A DNA stretch of 64,000 nucleotides from Streptomyces fulvoviolaceus (GTDB taxonomy: Bacteria > Actinomycetota > Actinomycetes > Streptomycetales > Streptomycetaceae). Position numbers and translations under genes: made by a program. Each line of letters opens with the position of its first letter. The first letter of the stretch is position 1. The stretch covers positions 144,818 through 208,817 of the forward strand of contig NZ_JOEY01000011.1 in the NCBI RefSeq assembly GCF_000718165.1. The letters are read 5' to 3'. Below, piece by piece: positions 17,145 through 25,832 of this stretch. The notes beneath the pieces are model-generated. The model was not told the origin of the DNA, did no database searches, and saw only the letters and a list, made by a program, of their open reading frames with translations.

Positions 17145-18491
17145 ATGACCAGTCGGATACTCCTTCGTGCCGGGCACGTGCTCTCGATGGATCCCGCCGT
17201 CGGGGACCTGCCGAGGGGTGACGTCCTCATCGAGGACGGGAAGATCGCGGCCGTACGGCCGGACATCGAGGCGGACGCCGAGGTCCTCGACATGACCGGC
17301 CGCATCGTGATCCCCGGCTTCGTCGACACCCACCGCCACACCTGGGAGGCCTCGATCCGCGGGGTCGCGCCCGACGCCACCCTCGACGACTACTTCGTCG
17401 ACATCCTCGACACCTTCGCACCCCTGTACACGCCCGAGGACGTGTACGCGGCCAACCTCGCAGGCGCCCTGGAGTGCCTCAACGCCGGCATCACCACCCT
17501 CGTCGACTGGTCGCACATCAACAACACGCCCGAGCATCCGGACGCGGCGATCCGGGCCCTGGCGGAGACCGGCATCCGCGCCCAGTACGCGTACGGCAGC
17601 GCCAACACCTCCCTCGCCGAGTACTGGTTCGAGAGCAAGATCGCGATACCGGGCGACGACGTACGCCGCATCCGCGCCCAGAACTTCGCCTCCGACGACG
17701 GCCTGCTCACCATGGCGCTCGCCACCCGCGGCCCCGGCTTCTGCGTCAACGACGTCGTCACCGCCGAATGGGCCCTCGCCCGCGAACTGGACATCCCGAT
17801 CACCGTGCACGTGGGGATGGGCCGCATGGCGGGCCGCTTCGGGATGGTGAAACAGCTCAACGACCTGGGACTCCTCGGCCCCGACACCACCTACATCCAC
17901 TGCTGTTACTTCAGCGAGGAGGAATGGCGGATGGTCGCCGACAGCGGCGGTACGGTGTCCGTCGCGCCGCAGGTGGAGACGCAGATGGGGCACGGCTGGC
18001 CGCCCGTGGTGAAGGCGATCGAGCACGGACTGCGGCCCTCGCTCAGCATCGACGTCGTGACCACCGTCCCCGGCGACATGTTCACCCAGATCCGCGCGGC
18101 CTTCGGTGCCGAGCGCGCCCGGATCAACGCCGCGTGCTGGCAGGCCGATGTCCCGGTGCCGGAAACGATGTTGACGGCACGTCAGATGCTGGAGATCGCC
18201 ACGCGCAACGGCGCCCATGTCGCGGGACTGGAACACCGCACCGGCTCCCTGACCCCCGGCAAGCGCGCCGACGTCGTCGCGATCGACGCAACTGCCCTGA
18301 ACGTGGCCCCGGTTCACGACGCGGCCGCCGCGGTGACGCTGTCGGCCGACGTCTCCAACGTGGAGACGGTCATCGTCGACGGCGTCGTCCGCAAGCGCGA
18401 CGGCAGGCTGACGGCCGACGTGGCCCGCGCCCGGCGCCTCGTCGAGGAGTCCCGCGACCGGCTGCTGACCGCCAAGGCGGCGCGGGCATGA
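17145..18491 (+). CDS. Amidohydrolase (chlorohydrolase/deaminase, AtzA/TrzN-like)
   Basis: 448 residues of the metal-dependent aminohydrolase family acting on N-heterocycles. Residues 1-60 form the beta sandwich, then come the HxH metal motif VDTHRHTWEA, the later ligands in TVHVGMG and YIHCCYF, and the Asp in SIDVVTT. Members deaminate or dechlorinate purine, pyrimidine or triazine rings; the substrate is unknown. The ATG at 17145 follows GGAAGGAAGG. It overlaps the cupin gene by 4 bases (ATGA). Confidence 0.85.
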   Translation: MTSRILLRAGHVLSMDPAVGDLPRGDVLIEDGKIAAVRPDIEADAEVLDMTGRIVIPGFVDTHRHTWEASIRGVAPDATLDDYFVDILDTFAPLYTPEDVYAANLAGALECLNAGITTLVDWSHINNTPEHPDAAIRALAETGIRAQYAYGSANTSLAEYWFESKIAIPGDDVRRIRAQNFASDDGLLTMALATRGPGFCVNDVVTAEWALARELDIPITVHVGMGRMAGRFGMVKQLNDLGLLGPDTTYIHCCYFSEEEWRMVADSGGTVSVAPQVETQMGHGWPPVVKAIEHGLRPSLSIDVVTTVPGDMFTQIRAAFGAERARINAACWQADVPVPETMLTARQMLEIATRNGAHVAGLEHRTGSLTPGKRADVVAIDATALNVAPVHDAAAAVTLSADVSNVETVIVDGVVRKRDGRLTADVARARRLVEESRDRLLTAKAARA

Positions 18492-19363
18492 CGCGTCACC
18501 TGGTGCGCCGGGCCACGGACGTCACCGAGCCGCCGTACGACGAACACGGCTACCGGCGAAGGGAGTTGGTCGGCGAGGGCGACGGCAGCGCGCACACCGG
18601 CTTCGGCATCTGCGAGCTGCGGCCCGACGGGGTGGCCGGGGCCCATGTGCACTCGTACGAGGAGAGCTTCCACATCCTCGACGGGACGGTGATCCTCGAC
18701 GTGCCGGAGGGCGCGTACCTCCTGGAGGAGGGCGACTACGGCCTCCTCCCGACCGGCGTTCCGCATGCCTGGCGCGGTGCCGGGGACACGGCCGCGCGCT
18801 GGGCGGACATGCTCGCTCCGGTGCCACGGGCCCGCTACGGGTACGACACCCAGACGGTGCCCGCGATCCCCGCGCGGGACCCCGTCCGCATCGACGTCCG
18901 CGACCCGCGCACCAGGTCCTTCGGCCACTTCGAGGCCGCGCAGATGGACCCGGGCAAGCAGTCCCAGGACCTGCTCGCGGTGTCGGCGAGCATGCGCACC
19001 GCGCTGCTCGTCTACAGCGGCATCACCGTGAAGATGATGGTCGACGGCGACCTGGGCGCGGTCGCCTCGACGATGTTCATGGTGCAGTACGCGCCCGACG
19101 GCGTCGCGGGCACGCACGACCATCCCTTCGAGGAGACGTATCTGATCCTGGAAGGGGACGTGGACGCGACCCTCGACGGCTCGGTGCACCGACTGGGGCC
19201 CGGTGACGTGGCCTGGGCGGGCGCCGGTTGTGTGCACGGGTTCACCAACGCCGGTCAGGGACCGGTGCGTTGGCTGGAGACACAGGCGCCGCAGCCGCCG
19301 GTGCGCCACTCGTACCGGTTCACGCGGGACTGGGAGTACCTGAGGGAGGCCCTGGAATCATGA
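18488..19363 (+). CDS. Bicupin protein (ureidoglycine aminohydrolase-like)
   Basis: 291 residues with two cupin barrels. Metal-binding motif 1 is HVHSYEESFHIL near residue 55 and motif 2 THDHPFEETYLIL near residue 208. The duplicated layout and motifs resemble (S)-ureidoglycine aminohydrolases of ureide breakdown, although other bicupins fit as well. It is translationally coupled on both sides (ATGA overlaps), so it works with the deaminase-like and SDR proteins, probably in breakdown of a nitrogenous ring compound (inference). Confidence 0.75.
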   Translation: MTRHLVRRATDVTEPPYDEHGYRRRELVGEGDGSAHTGFGICELRPDGVAGAHVHSYEESFHILDGTVILDVPEGAYLLEEGDYGLLPTGVPHAWRGAGDTAARWADMLAPVPRARYGYDTQTVPAIPARDPVRIDVRDPRTRSFGHFEAAQMDPGKQSQDLLAVSASMRTALLVYSGITVKMMVDGDLGAVASTMFMVQYAPDGVAGTHDHPFEETYLILEGDVDATLDGSVHRLGPGDVAWAGAGCVHGFTNAGQGPVRWLETQAPQPPVRHSYRFTRDWEYLREALES

Positions 19364-20049
19364 GCAGCGTCCTCGTCGTCGGCGGTACGTCCGGGATCGG
19401 CCGTGAGTTCGCCCGTATGCGCGCGGAACGTGGGGACGAGGTCGTCCTCACCGGCCGCGACGCGCACCGCGCGGACACCGTGGCCAAGGAGATCGGCGCG
19501 CGCGGCCTCGCCCTCGACCTCGCACGGCCGCACGAGATCGCCGCGGCACTGGCCGGCCTCGGACGCGTCGACCACCTGGTCATCGCGGGCATCTCCCGCG
19601 ACGAGAACCGGGTCACCGAGTACGACATCGACGCCGCGCTCCACCTCGTCACCCTCAAGCTCGTCGGCTACACGGAGGTCGTGCACACGCTGCAGCCCCG
19701 GCTGCACGACGACAGCGCGATCGTGCTGTTCGGCGGGCAGGCGAAGGAGCGCCCCTACCCGGGCGCGACGACGGTAGCGACCGTGAACGCGGGGGTGACC
19801 GGCCTGGTGCACACCCTCGCCGTCGAACTCGCCCCCGTCCGCGTCAACGCCGTCCACCCGGGCGTCGTGGGCGACAGCCCGCACTGGCGGACCAAACCGG
19901 AGCAGGTGCTGACCGGCCTGCGCGCAAAGACGCCCACTGGGCGGCTCGCCACGATGGCGGACGTGGCGGACGCGGTGGACTTCCTGCTGCGCAACCGGTC
20001 GGTCAACGCGGTGGGGTTGAGTGTGGACGGGGGGTGGCTGCTCGGCTGA
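19360..20049 (+). CDS. SDR-family protein lacking the catalytic Tyr-x3-Lys
   Basis: 229 residues with the SDR cofactor motif GGTSGIGREFA near residue 8 and a typical C-terminus (VNAVGLSVDGGW). The active site is unusual: at the YxxxK position the sequence is TTVATVNAGV (Val and Asn instead of Tyr and Lys), and the usual catalytic Ser strand reads IVLFGGQAK. It may be a non-catalytic or atypical reductase. It closes the coupled catabolic cluster. Confidence 0.8.
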   Translation: MSSVLVVGGTSGIGREFARMRAERGDEVVLTGRDAHRADTVAKEIGARGLALDLARPHEIAAALAGLGRVDHLVIAGISRDENRVTEYDIDAALHLVTLKLVGYTEVVHTLQPRLHDDSAIVLFGGQAKERPYPGATTVATVNAGVTGLVHTLAVELAPVRVNAVHPGVVGDSPHWRTKPEQVLTGLRAKTPTGRLATMADVADAVDFLLRNRSVNAVGLSVDGGWLLG

Positions 20050-20208
20050 ACGGGGTCGGTCAGTCTTTTCCAACCTGAGGTTCCAGGTCACGGGGCCGGC
20101 GTGGGACGGGGGCGGGGTGCTCGGACTGGTCGGGTCCGTGATCGTTAGCAGCTGATCGCCCGTCGGCGGGAGGTTGCGCCGACACCTGGTACTGCTCTTT
20201 CGTGTGTC

Positions 20209-20631
20209 CTACCAGTATGTGGCCGGTCCCGAGACGACCCAGCCGGCGTCGGTAGGCTTGACCCGAAGGCCCAAGGCCACCTCGACCATCTGCGCGCGGT
20301 AGGTGATCTCAACGTAGAGATGGCTGCCAGTGGGGTCCCAGTGAAAGTCCGCGAGGTCGAGTTCGCAGAGCCAGGACAGGTCCTGCTCCCACTTGTCGGC
20401 AGCAGGGCTGCCGCTCGCCTCGTCCTCATCGGCGCTCGCTTCGACGGAGCCGGTCCACAGCGACTTGAGCACATGACGGACCGGGTAGTGATCGATGAGT
20501 TGTTCGGCTTCAGGGATCCTCCCGGCTCGGAGCAGGCTGAAGTAGTGGCGAACGACCGCTTCGACGTCGGTTTTGGCCGGGCGCTCCGTCCAGATCCTCA
20601 CCGCGAGATCATACGAGTTCGGTAACGCCAC
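20209..20631 (-). CDS. Hypothetical protein
   Basis: 140 residues, not recognised. It has a helical N-half with HYFSLLRAGRIPEAEQLIDHYPVR split by an acidic loop (about 70-82) and a beta-rich C-half ending in GWVVSGPATYW, a layout reminiscent of SnoaL/NTF2-like folds but without convincing motifs. The GTG at 20631 is used; an in-frame GTG at 20600 is equally possible. Neither has a clear ribosome site. Confidence 0.5.
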   Translation of the reverse strand: MALPNSYDLAVRIWTERPAKTDVEAVVRHYFSLLRAGRIPEAEQLIDHYPVRHVLKSLWTGSVEASADEDEASGSPAADKWEQDLSWLCELDLADFHWDPTGSHLYVEITYRAQMVEVALGLRVKPTDAGWVVSGPATYW

Positions 20632-20907
20632 CGAGCGGTTTCACCCTGACCATCGCGGGTGGTGGGAGGGCTGGCACGGGGGTGGGGCTCGGGTGTTTCC
20701 CCAACCACCCGAGCGTCCCGCCCCCGTCGCGCGCTTGACCCGTGACCTGCGACGACGCCCTCGGTGACAGCCAGATACGCGCCTACTAGGACCTGTTCTG
20801 AGTCCGGATCGCGGGGGTGGTCGGGAGTCGCCGGCATACCCAACCTCTTGTCAGACACCGCTGTTACGTTGACGCGAGGATCTTGCTTCGACCTCTGGAG
20901 AGGGCGC

Positions 20908-21504
20908 ATGTACGACGAACGGCTCGCCGAGTTCTCCCGCGAGCGGCTGGACGGCCGTCCCATACCCGAGGATCTGCGCGTGCTGCTGGTGGCGCAGTGG
21001 GAAGGCCGCACCGACTTCACCCACCTTCTCGACCTCGACTTCTTCGAGGCGGGAGAGGTCCATCCGCTCCTGGACACCAGCTATCTGAGCGAAAAGGAAC
21101 TCGCGGACCCGGAGATGCAGGCCGTCAACGCCGGAGCCGCGGAGATGGCCAAGTACGTCAAGCTCGTGGCGAAGGGCGGGAAGGGGTGGATCGGTTACTG
21201 GCTGCACCCCGACGAACCCGCGGACCGTGCCTGGCACCTCATAGAGCTGGACACCGAGTTCACCTTCTGGGGCCTGGTCGGCCTCACCCTGACCGAGGGG
21301 TCCGCCGCCGGGCAGGCAAGCTACCAGGACGAGCCCGACGAGCGAATCGCGTTCACACAACTGGCCGCCGAACTCGCCGAGCTTGGCCTACCGCTAAGCA
21401 CCCAGGACTACGACGCCCTCGATGACACCGAGTACACGGTGGCCCCGGAGGAACTCATGGAGGAGCTGATCGAAGCCGAACGCGAGAAGCGCGGTCTTCG
21501 CTGA
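20908..21504 (+). CDS. Hypothetical acidic protein (possibly SUKH-like)
   Basis: 198 residues, very acidic. The central segment KGWIGYWLHPDE...WHLIELDTEFTFWG recalls SUKH/SMI1-type proteins, which often act as immunity factors to secreted toxins, but the resemblance is weak and no toxin gene is adjacent. The start is well supported: GGAGAGGG lies just before the ATG. There are no membrane segments. Confidence 0.6.
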   Translation: MYDERLAEFSRERLDGRPIPEDLRVLLVAQWEGRTDFTHLLDLDFFEAGEVHPLLDTSYLSEKELADPEMQAVNAGAAEMAKYVKLVAKGGKGWIGYWLHPDEPADRAWHLIELDTEFTFWGLVGLTLTEGSAAGQASYQDEPDERIAFTQLAAELAELGLPLSTQDYDALDDTEYTVAPEELMEELIEAEREKRGLR

Positions 21505-21568
21505 GCGGGGAGACGCCGGCGCCCCGGGTGCCGCAACGGGAGGTGGTTGCCATATTGGCAGCCGCCGG

Positions 21569-21721
21569 TCATGAGATATCTCGTTCATCGCCGGTGCGGA
21601 ACCGCCAGATGATTCCCTCCAGTTGATCGCGCAGGCGCTCCGGGTAGGGGCCGTACTGCCCGATCGGCAGGTGAGGGCGGATCAACTCCCGGTCGTCATC
21701 GTTCAGTTCACGTCGCGCCAC
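21569..21721 (-). pseudogene. Truncated IS5-type transposase N-terminus
   Basis: Reading on the minus strand gives a 50-residue peptide starting at GTG 21721: VARRELNDDDRELIRPHLPI, then a segment with GIIWRFRTG, then a stop. This is the N-terminal domain of IS5-family transposases (L-x-D-x-x-W/E-x-L-I-x-P-x-L-P), with no catalytic domain left. I see no inverted repeats. It is the first of several decayed pieces between 21.5 and 23.9 kb. Confidence 0.65.
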
Positions 21722-22003
21722 ACCGGTGTCCTATCAGCTCGACCACGATCGCCGGTATCGGTTGCGGAAACCGAGATCACGACTCCGCACAGGCCATAGC
21801 CGCGCTCCTGGGCACACCGGCTTCTCATCATGGGCGCCTGGCTGGCGGAACGAGCTCCGGGATGTCTGCACGAAGCTGCCCACAGGCCGTTGCTGACCCC
21901 CGGCCGGCGGACAAGTGACAGGAGACCGTCCAGCCGTTCAAGCCGTGGGAGAGAGCGGTGATGAAGGCCTCTTCTCGCGGGCTTGGGCGCAGGGGCTGCC
22001 GCG

Positions 22004-22150
22004 TACCGGGTTGAAACTGGAGAACCGCAACAGGAGAAAGCGTCCGGTGTAGGGAGCAAGCAGATCGATCAGCGCCGCCTCATCCTCGGGGCGCGGGTCG
22101 CAAAGAACGTAGTTCAGCCGCACCGGGCGTACCAGGCCCATACCGGCTAC
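22004..22150 (-). pseudogene. Possible fragment of a radical SAM protein
   Basis: The translated minus strand contains VRPVRLNYVLCDPRPEDEA followed by DLLAPYTGRFLLLRFSSFNP. This is reminiscent of the C-terminal half of RlmN-like radical SAM enzymes, where the strand 'vRLnYVLcdG' precedes a helix and 'fNp'. There is no CxxxCxxC cluster motif and no intact gene around it. The rest of the 21,722-22,369 gap shows nothing I can assign. Confidence 0.35.
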
Positions 22151-22369
22151 GTCGGGCCGACCGCGAGAACGACGGAGCCCTGGGGGCCGGGGCCCTGCGA
22201 TGTCAGTCGCCGATGTCACGAGCCCCCGGGAAGACGCGGTAGGCGGCTGCGGGCCGAGGGGGTCGCCGGCGTGGGCTGCGGTCAGCCGACCGCACGCCCC
22301 GACATCACCCGATCAGTTCAGTACCATTGTTTCCCGGCGACCGCGCCGACCTGCACCACAGGAGGCGCC

Positions 22370-23224
22370 ATGGAGACCGTGGATCCGTCAGTGCGTCGGC
22401 GCCAGCAACGCGATCGTCAGGTGGGCAATCCGGCGGCCCTGCGTATGGGCGTGATCTGGTTCGTCCTCGGCGCCGCGGGCGCCTTCGTGCTCGGCCTCCT
22501 CGTCGCCCTGTGGTTCGACGCGCTGCGCGCGATCTCCCTCAACGCGCCGTCCGGCACCCACGTCTCCGGTGTCTCGGTCCCGCTCGTCGGCGCCGGGGTG
22601 GTCGCAGGGGCCCTCCTGGCGGGCCTGGGACTGCCGGCGGGGGCCCATCATCTCGACGGCTACCGGGCTGTACGGGGCGGCGGCGGATGGGCGCTGGCGA
22701 TCGGCGTCGCCGGCTTTGCCCTGGGCGTCGCTGTCGCGGCGCGGGACTGGGTGGCGGCGGACCGCGTCGGCTGGGTGGTGACGGACTACGAGCCGCCGGA
22801 GCCCTGGGGTTGGGGGCCGTGGATCCTCTACTACGCCGACCTCTGGCTGCCGGGTCTCCTGGTCGTGCTCTCGCTGTTGCTGGTGTGGTCGGCCGTCCGG
22901 GCCCAGCGCCGCGGCGCCGCGAGCGCCGCCACCCGGGACCGGCTGCTGATCGAGGGGCTGCGGACCACCGGGACCATCAGCGAGCTGCGCATCCACTACT
23001 CCAGTGACGACTCCGGTGGGCGGCACGTCGCGGGGGCCACCGCCACGGTCACCTACGTCGACGCCGTCGGCACGCGCCGCTGGGTGACGCGCAAGTACGC
23101 CGATGCGTCCGTGCTCGTCCAGGGTGGTGCGGTGCAGGTGCTCCACGACCCTGCCCGCCCGGACGACGACGCCTCGGTGTTCGTGAGCTTCCTGCAGGAG
23201 CCGGCTGCCCTCGACTGGGTCTGA
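22370..23224 (+). CDS. DUF3592-like membrane protein
   Basis: 284 residues with five likely membrane helices (about 25-47, 66-92, 103-125, 158-182 and a shorter one) and a C-terminal soluble domain, residues 200-284, with the strand pattern of DUF3592 (GTISELRIHYSS...VTYVDAVGTRRWVTRKY...VLHDPARPDD). Function unknown. ATG follows GGAGG at 22361-22365. It is bracketed by insertion-sequence debris on both sides. Confidence 0.75.
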   Translation: METVDPSVRRRQQRDRQVGNPAALRMGVIWFVLGAAGAFVLGLLVALWFDALRAISLNAPSGTHVSGVSVPLVGAGVVAGALLAGLGLPAGAHHLDGYRAVRGGGGWALAIGVAGFALGVAVAARDWVAADRVGWVVTDYEPPEPWGWGPWILYYADLWLPGLLVVLSLLLVWSAVRAQRRGAASAATRDRLLIEGLRTTGTISELRIHYSSDDSGGRHVAGATATVTYVDAVGTRRWVTRKYADASVLVQGGAVQVLHDPARPDDDASVFVSFLQEPAALDWV

Positions 23225-23304
23225 CGGGCAGTTCGGCGGAGCTCCGGCCGGTCAGTCACAGTGGATCGCGCCGGGCGGGCTAGTGCTGTGAGCCGTTTTC
23301 ATCC

Positions 23305-23890
23305 TCACGCTGACGCGTGGTGAAGGACGAGGACGGCCTTCACGATGTTGGTGATGCGGTTGGTGCTGCAGCGGAGTCTCTGCAGCAGGCGCCAGTCCTT
23401 GAGGGTGGCCATGGCCTGTTCGCCGACGTAACGGATCTTGGCGTGGGTGGTGTTGTGACGGCGCTTCCATCGCTTGAGCGGCGGCCCCGGAAAGGCACCC
23501 GGACGGGTCCGCCGGCGCCTTGGTATGCCTTGATGCTCCTATATATGTCAGCCCAACATTTGAGGTCCGCATCGGCGAGGGCGTCGATGATCCCGTGGTG
23601 TCGGGCGGCGGTGAGGTCGTGGGTCGAGCCGGGGCAGGGCTGGCGAGGCCCAGAGGAGACGTCCGAACGGGTCGGGGAGGACCTGTGCCGAATCCGGCGG
23701 TGAGTTGGGCGTAGGTGTCACCGCACCGCAGGTGGGCGAGGGCGAGCAGAGCCTGACGTCCGGCAGGAAGGCGCCGCCACCGCGTTCCGATCTCCTGCCG
23801 CCGGGCTGTCAGTTGCCCGGTCAGGCAACCGCAAGGTGCGGCTGGACAGATCAATCGAGGACGGGTAGGCAAGCACACGAAGCTCCCTGC
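23305..23890 (-). pseudogene. Decayed DDE transposase (frameshifts and internal deletion)
   Basis: Minus-strand pieces in different frames together spell a DDE_Tnp_4-type transposase. They are an N-terminal part (TGQLTARRQEIG, LLALAHLRCGDTYAQLTAGFG), a middle piece around LPDPFGRLLWASPALP, and an intact C-terminus (HAKIRYVGEQAMATLK...LRCSTNRITNIVKAVL) ending at the stop 23305-23307. The frame shifts at least twice, and part of the catalytic core between the HTH and the DPFGR strand is gone. It is not functional. Confidence 0.8.
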
Positions 23891-23988
23891 GGACACGGCT
23901 GATCTTGGTCGAGAACCCGTCTGCCAGGAGCTTCATCGTTGCGCAGGAGTGTCCAACTCCCGCCCACCACCGCCAGCTTGGAAAATGC

Positions 23989-24834
23989 TCAATGTTTGAC
24001 GCCGACCGCGCCGTACAGCGACACGGGACCGTCGCCCTCCGCCTGCTCGCCCTCCACCGGATGCCAGTCCGACAGGGACACGATCCCCGGCTCCAGCAGG
24101 TCAAGTCCCTTGAAGAGGCGGCCCACTTCGGCGTGCGAGCGGGCGGCGAGCGTCACCCCGCTCGCCGTGTACGCCTCGATGCCGCGGCGTACGTTCTCCG
24201 GATCGAAGTCCGCCGTCAGCGCGGACAGCGCCAGGGAACTGCCCGGTGCCAGCGCGCCGACCAGCGTGTCCACCAGGTCGTGGGCGCCGTCCTCGTCGGC
24301 GATGAAGTGCAGCAGGGCGATCAGCGACAGGGCGACGGGCTGCTCGAAGTCGAGGACGGAGGCGGCCTCTTCGAGGATCCGCTCCGGCTCGCGCGCGTCG
24401 GCCTGGACGTAGTGCGTCACGCCGTCGGGGGTGCCGTGCAGCAGGGCTGCCGCGTGGGCGAGGACGATCGGGTCGTTGTCGACGTACACGACCCGCGCCT
24501 CCGGTACGACGGACTGGGCCACCTGGTGGAGGTTGGGCTCGGTGGGGATGCCGGAGCCGATGTCGAGGAACTGCCGGATTTCCGTCTCCCGCAGCACCAC
24601 CCGCGTGGCCTTCTCCATGAACCGGCGGTTGGCGCGCGCGTGCCGTGGCGCGTCCCCCTGCATCGCCGTGATCTGCCGGCCGAGTTCCTCGTCGACCGGG
24701 TAGTTGTCCTTGCCGCCGAGGAACCAGTCGTACACCCGGGCCGGGTGTGGCCTGGTCGTGTCGATGCGCCCGGTCACGGGGATGCTCCTCTGCTCGGCGG
24801 ACGGTGCGATCCGCGAGCAGTGTTGCACGATCAT
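23989..24834 (-). CDS. SAM-dependent methyltransferase, DUF574 family (paralog 2)
   Basis: 281 residues of the same family as the gene at 7021-7833. The core elements are present: YDWFLGGKDNYPVDEELG, SAM loop FLDIGSGIPTEPNL, acidic YVDNDPIVLAHA and the conserved C-terminus GAVGVKH. The length is full, so the adjacent transposase remnant (about 100 bases away) did not damage it. ATG at 24778 (MTGRID..., plus-strand GTCACG context) and the upstream ATG at 24834 are both possible starts; I keep the longer. Confidence 0.85.
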   Translation of the reverse strand: MIVQHCSRIAPSAEQRSIPVTGRIDTTRPHPARVYDWFLGGKDNYPVDEELGRQITAMQGDAPRHARANRRFMEKATRVVLRETEIRQFLDIGSGIPTEPNLHQVAQSVVPEARVVYVDNDPIVLAHAAALLHGTPDGVTHYVQADAREPERILEEAASVLDFEQPVALSLIALLHFIADEDGAHDLVDTLVGALAPGSSLALSALTADFDPENVRRGIEAYTASGVTLAARSHAEVGRLFKGLDLLEPGIVSLSDWHPVEGEQAEGDGPVSLYGAVGVKH

Positions 24835-24889
24835 CCGGCGCGGCAGAGACGGTCTTCGGCCACCTGTTTCTCGGTCGACTCCCGCCCTG

Positions 24890-25222
24890 CTACGGCCTGA
24901 GCGGGTCGTGTCCGATCGTCATCAGCAGGTGCCGGCTGCCGGTCTCCCCGGCCGCCGGCTCGTTCTCCACGTCGGCCAGTTCGGTGACGGTGTCCACGAC
25001 CCGGTACATCGTGCTGACGTCGTCGTCGGTGAGGTCCGTGCGCCGCTTCTGCAGGATCGCCAGGACGTGCTGCCCGGTGGCCGTGCCCGCCCGCTCCGGC
25101 AGTGTCTCCGCGTGCTCGTCGGCGTCGCGGACCCGCAGCCAGGCGGCCAGTTCCTGCGAGGTCATGTTCACCACGCGGTGGAAGTCCTCCCACAGCGCGT
25201 CGAGTTCGAGGGCGTCGGTCAT
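24890..25222 (-). CDS. DUF3140 protein
   Basis: 110 residues matching DUF3140: LWEDFHRVVNMTSQELAAWL at the start, a central ATGQHVLAILQKRRTDLTDDD, and a short C-terminus. It is all-helical and acidic; function unknown. DUF3140 proteins are often next to stress genes, and here Dps follows 39 bases upstream on the same strand. Start ATG 25222 follows a GGAAAGGGG stretch. Confidence 0.8.
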   Translation of the reverse strand: MTDALELDALWEDFHRVVNMTSQELAAWLRVRDADEHAETLPERAGTATGQHVLAILQKRRTDLTDDDVSTMYRVVDTVTELADVENEPAAGETGSRHLLMTIGHDPLRP

Positions 25223-25261
25223 CCCGTGCCCCTTTCCGTACGTGCCGGTGCGGATCCGGTG

Positions 25262-25744
25262 TCAGCGATCCTTGGGCCAGTTCTCCGCGTCGAACATCCA
25301 GCGCTGCTTCTCCAGTTCCGCGGTGACGGAGATCAGCAGGTCCTGGGTGACCGGATCGGCCTTGTCGGTCGCCTCGATGCGCTCGCGCAGCCGTCCGATG
25401 GCCGTCTCCAAAGACTCGACCATCACCTCGACGACCTCGGTGTCCCGCACCCAGCCGTCCTTCGGCGCGGGCAGCGTGAACGCGGACGCGATGGTCTCGG
25501 GCCGGCCGTCGGGCGGCAGGCCGAGCGCGGCGGCGCGCTCCGCGACCGTGTCGGAGAACTCGCGGGCGGCCGAGACCACCTCGTCGAGCTGCAGATGGAT
25601 CGACCGGAAGCGCGGCCCCACGAGGTTCCAGTGGGCCTGCTTCCCGATCAGGGAGAGCCCCAGAAGATCCACCAGGGTGCTCTGCAGCGCATCCCCGACG
25701 ACCTGACGGGCGGGCTCCGGAAGCGTGCTCTTCACGACAGTCAT
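25262..25744 (-). CDS. Dps-family DNA-protection/iron-storage protein
   Basis: 160 residues of the ferritin-like Dps family. The ferroxidase motif is seen in KQAHWNLVGPRFRSIHLQLDE (His, His, Asp, Glu), and the C-terminal helix holds TAELEKQRWMFD. Dps dodecamers oxidise Fe(II) with peroxide and shield DNA. Start ATG 25744 follows AAGGAGGAG. It lies between DUF3140 and the lipase gene, in a small stress cluster. Confidence 0.9.
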   Translation of the reverse strand: MTVVKSTLPEPARQVVGDALQSTLVDLLGLSLIGKQAHWNLVGPRFRSIHLQLDEVVSAAREFSDTVAERAAALGLPPDGRPETIASAFTLPAPKDGWVRDTEVVEVMVESLETAIGRLRERIEATDKADPVTQDLLISVTAELEKQRWMFDAENWPKDR

Positions 25745-25832
25745 ACGGTGCTCCTCCTTCTGGTCCGTGCGGTCGCGGGTGCCCAGGGCGAACCGGTGCA
25801 AACACGGCGCCCCTACGGACCCGCGGGCGGCC

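Noticed and set aside
20598..20830. Possible minus-strand protein before the hypothetical gene (GAYLAVTEGVVAGHG)
   Set aside because: No ribosome site, no recognisable family, and the frame runs into low-complexity sequence.
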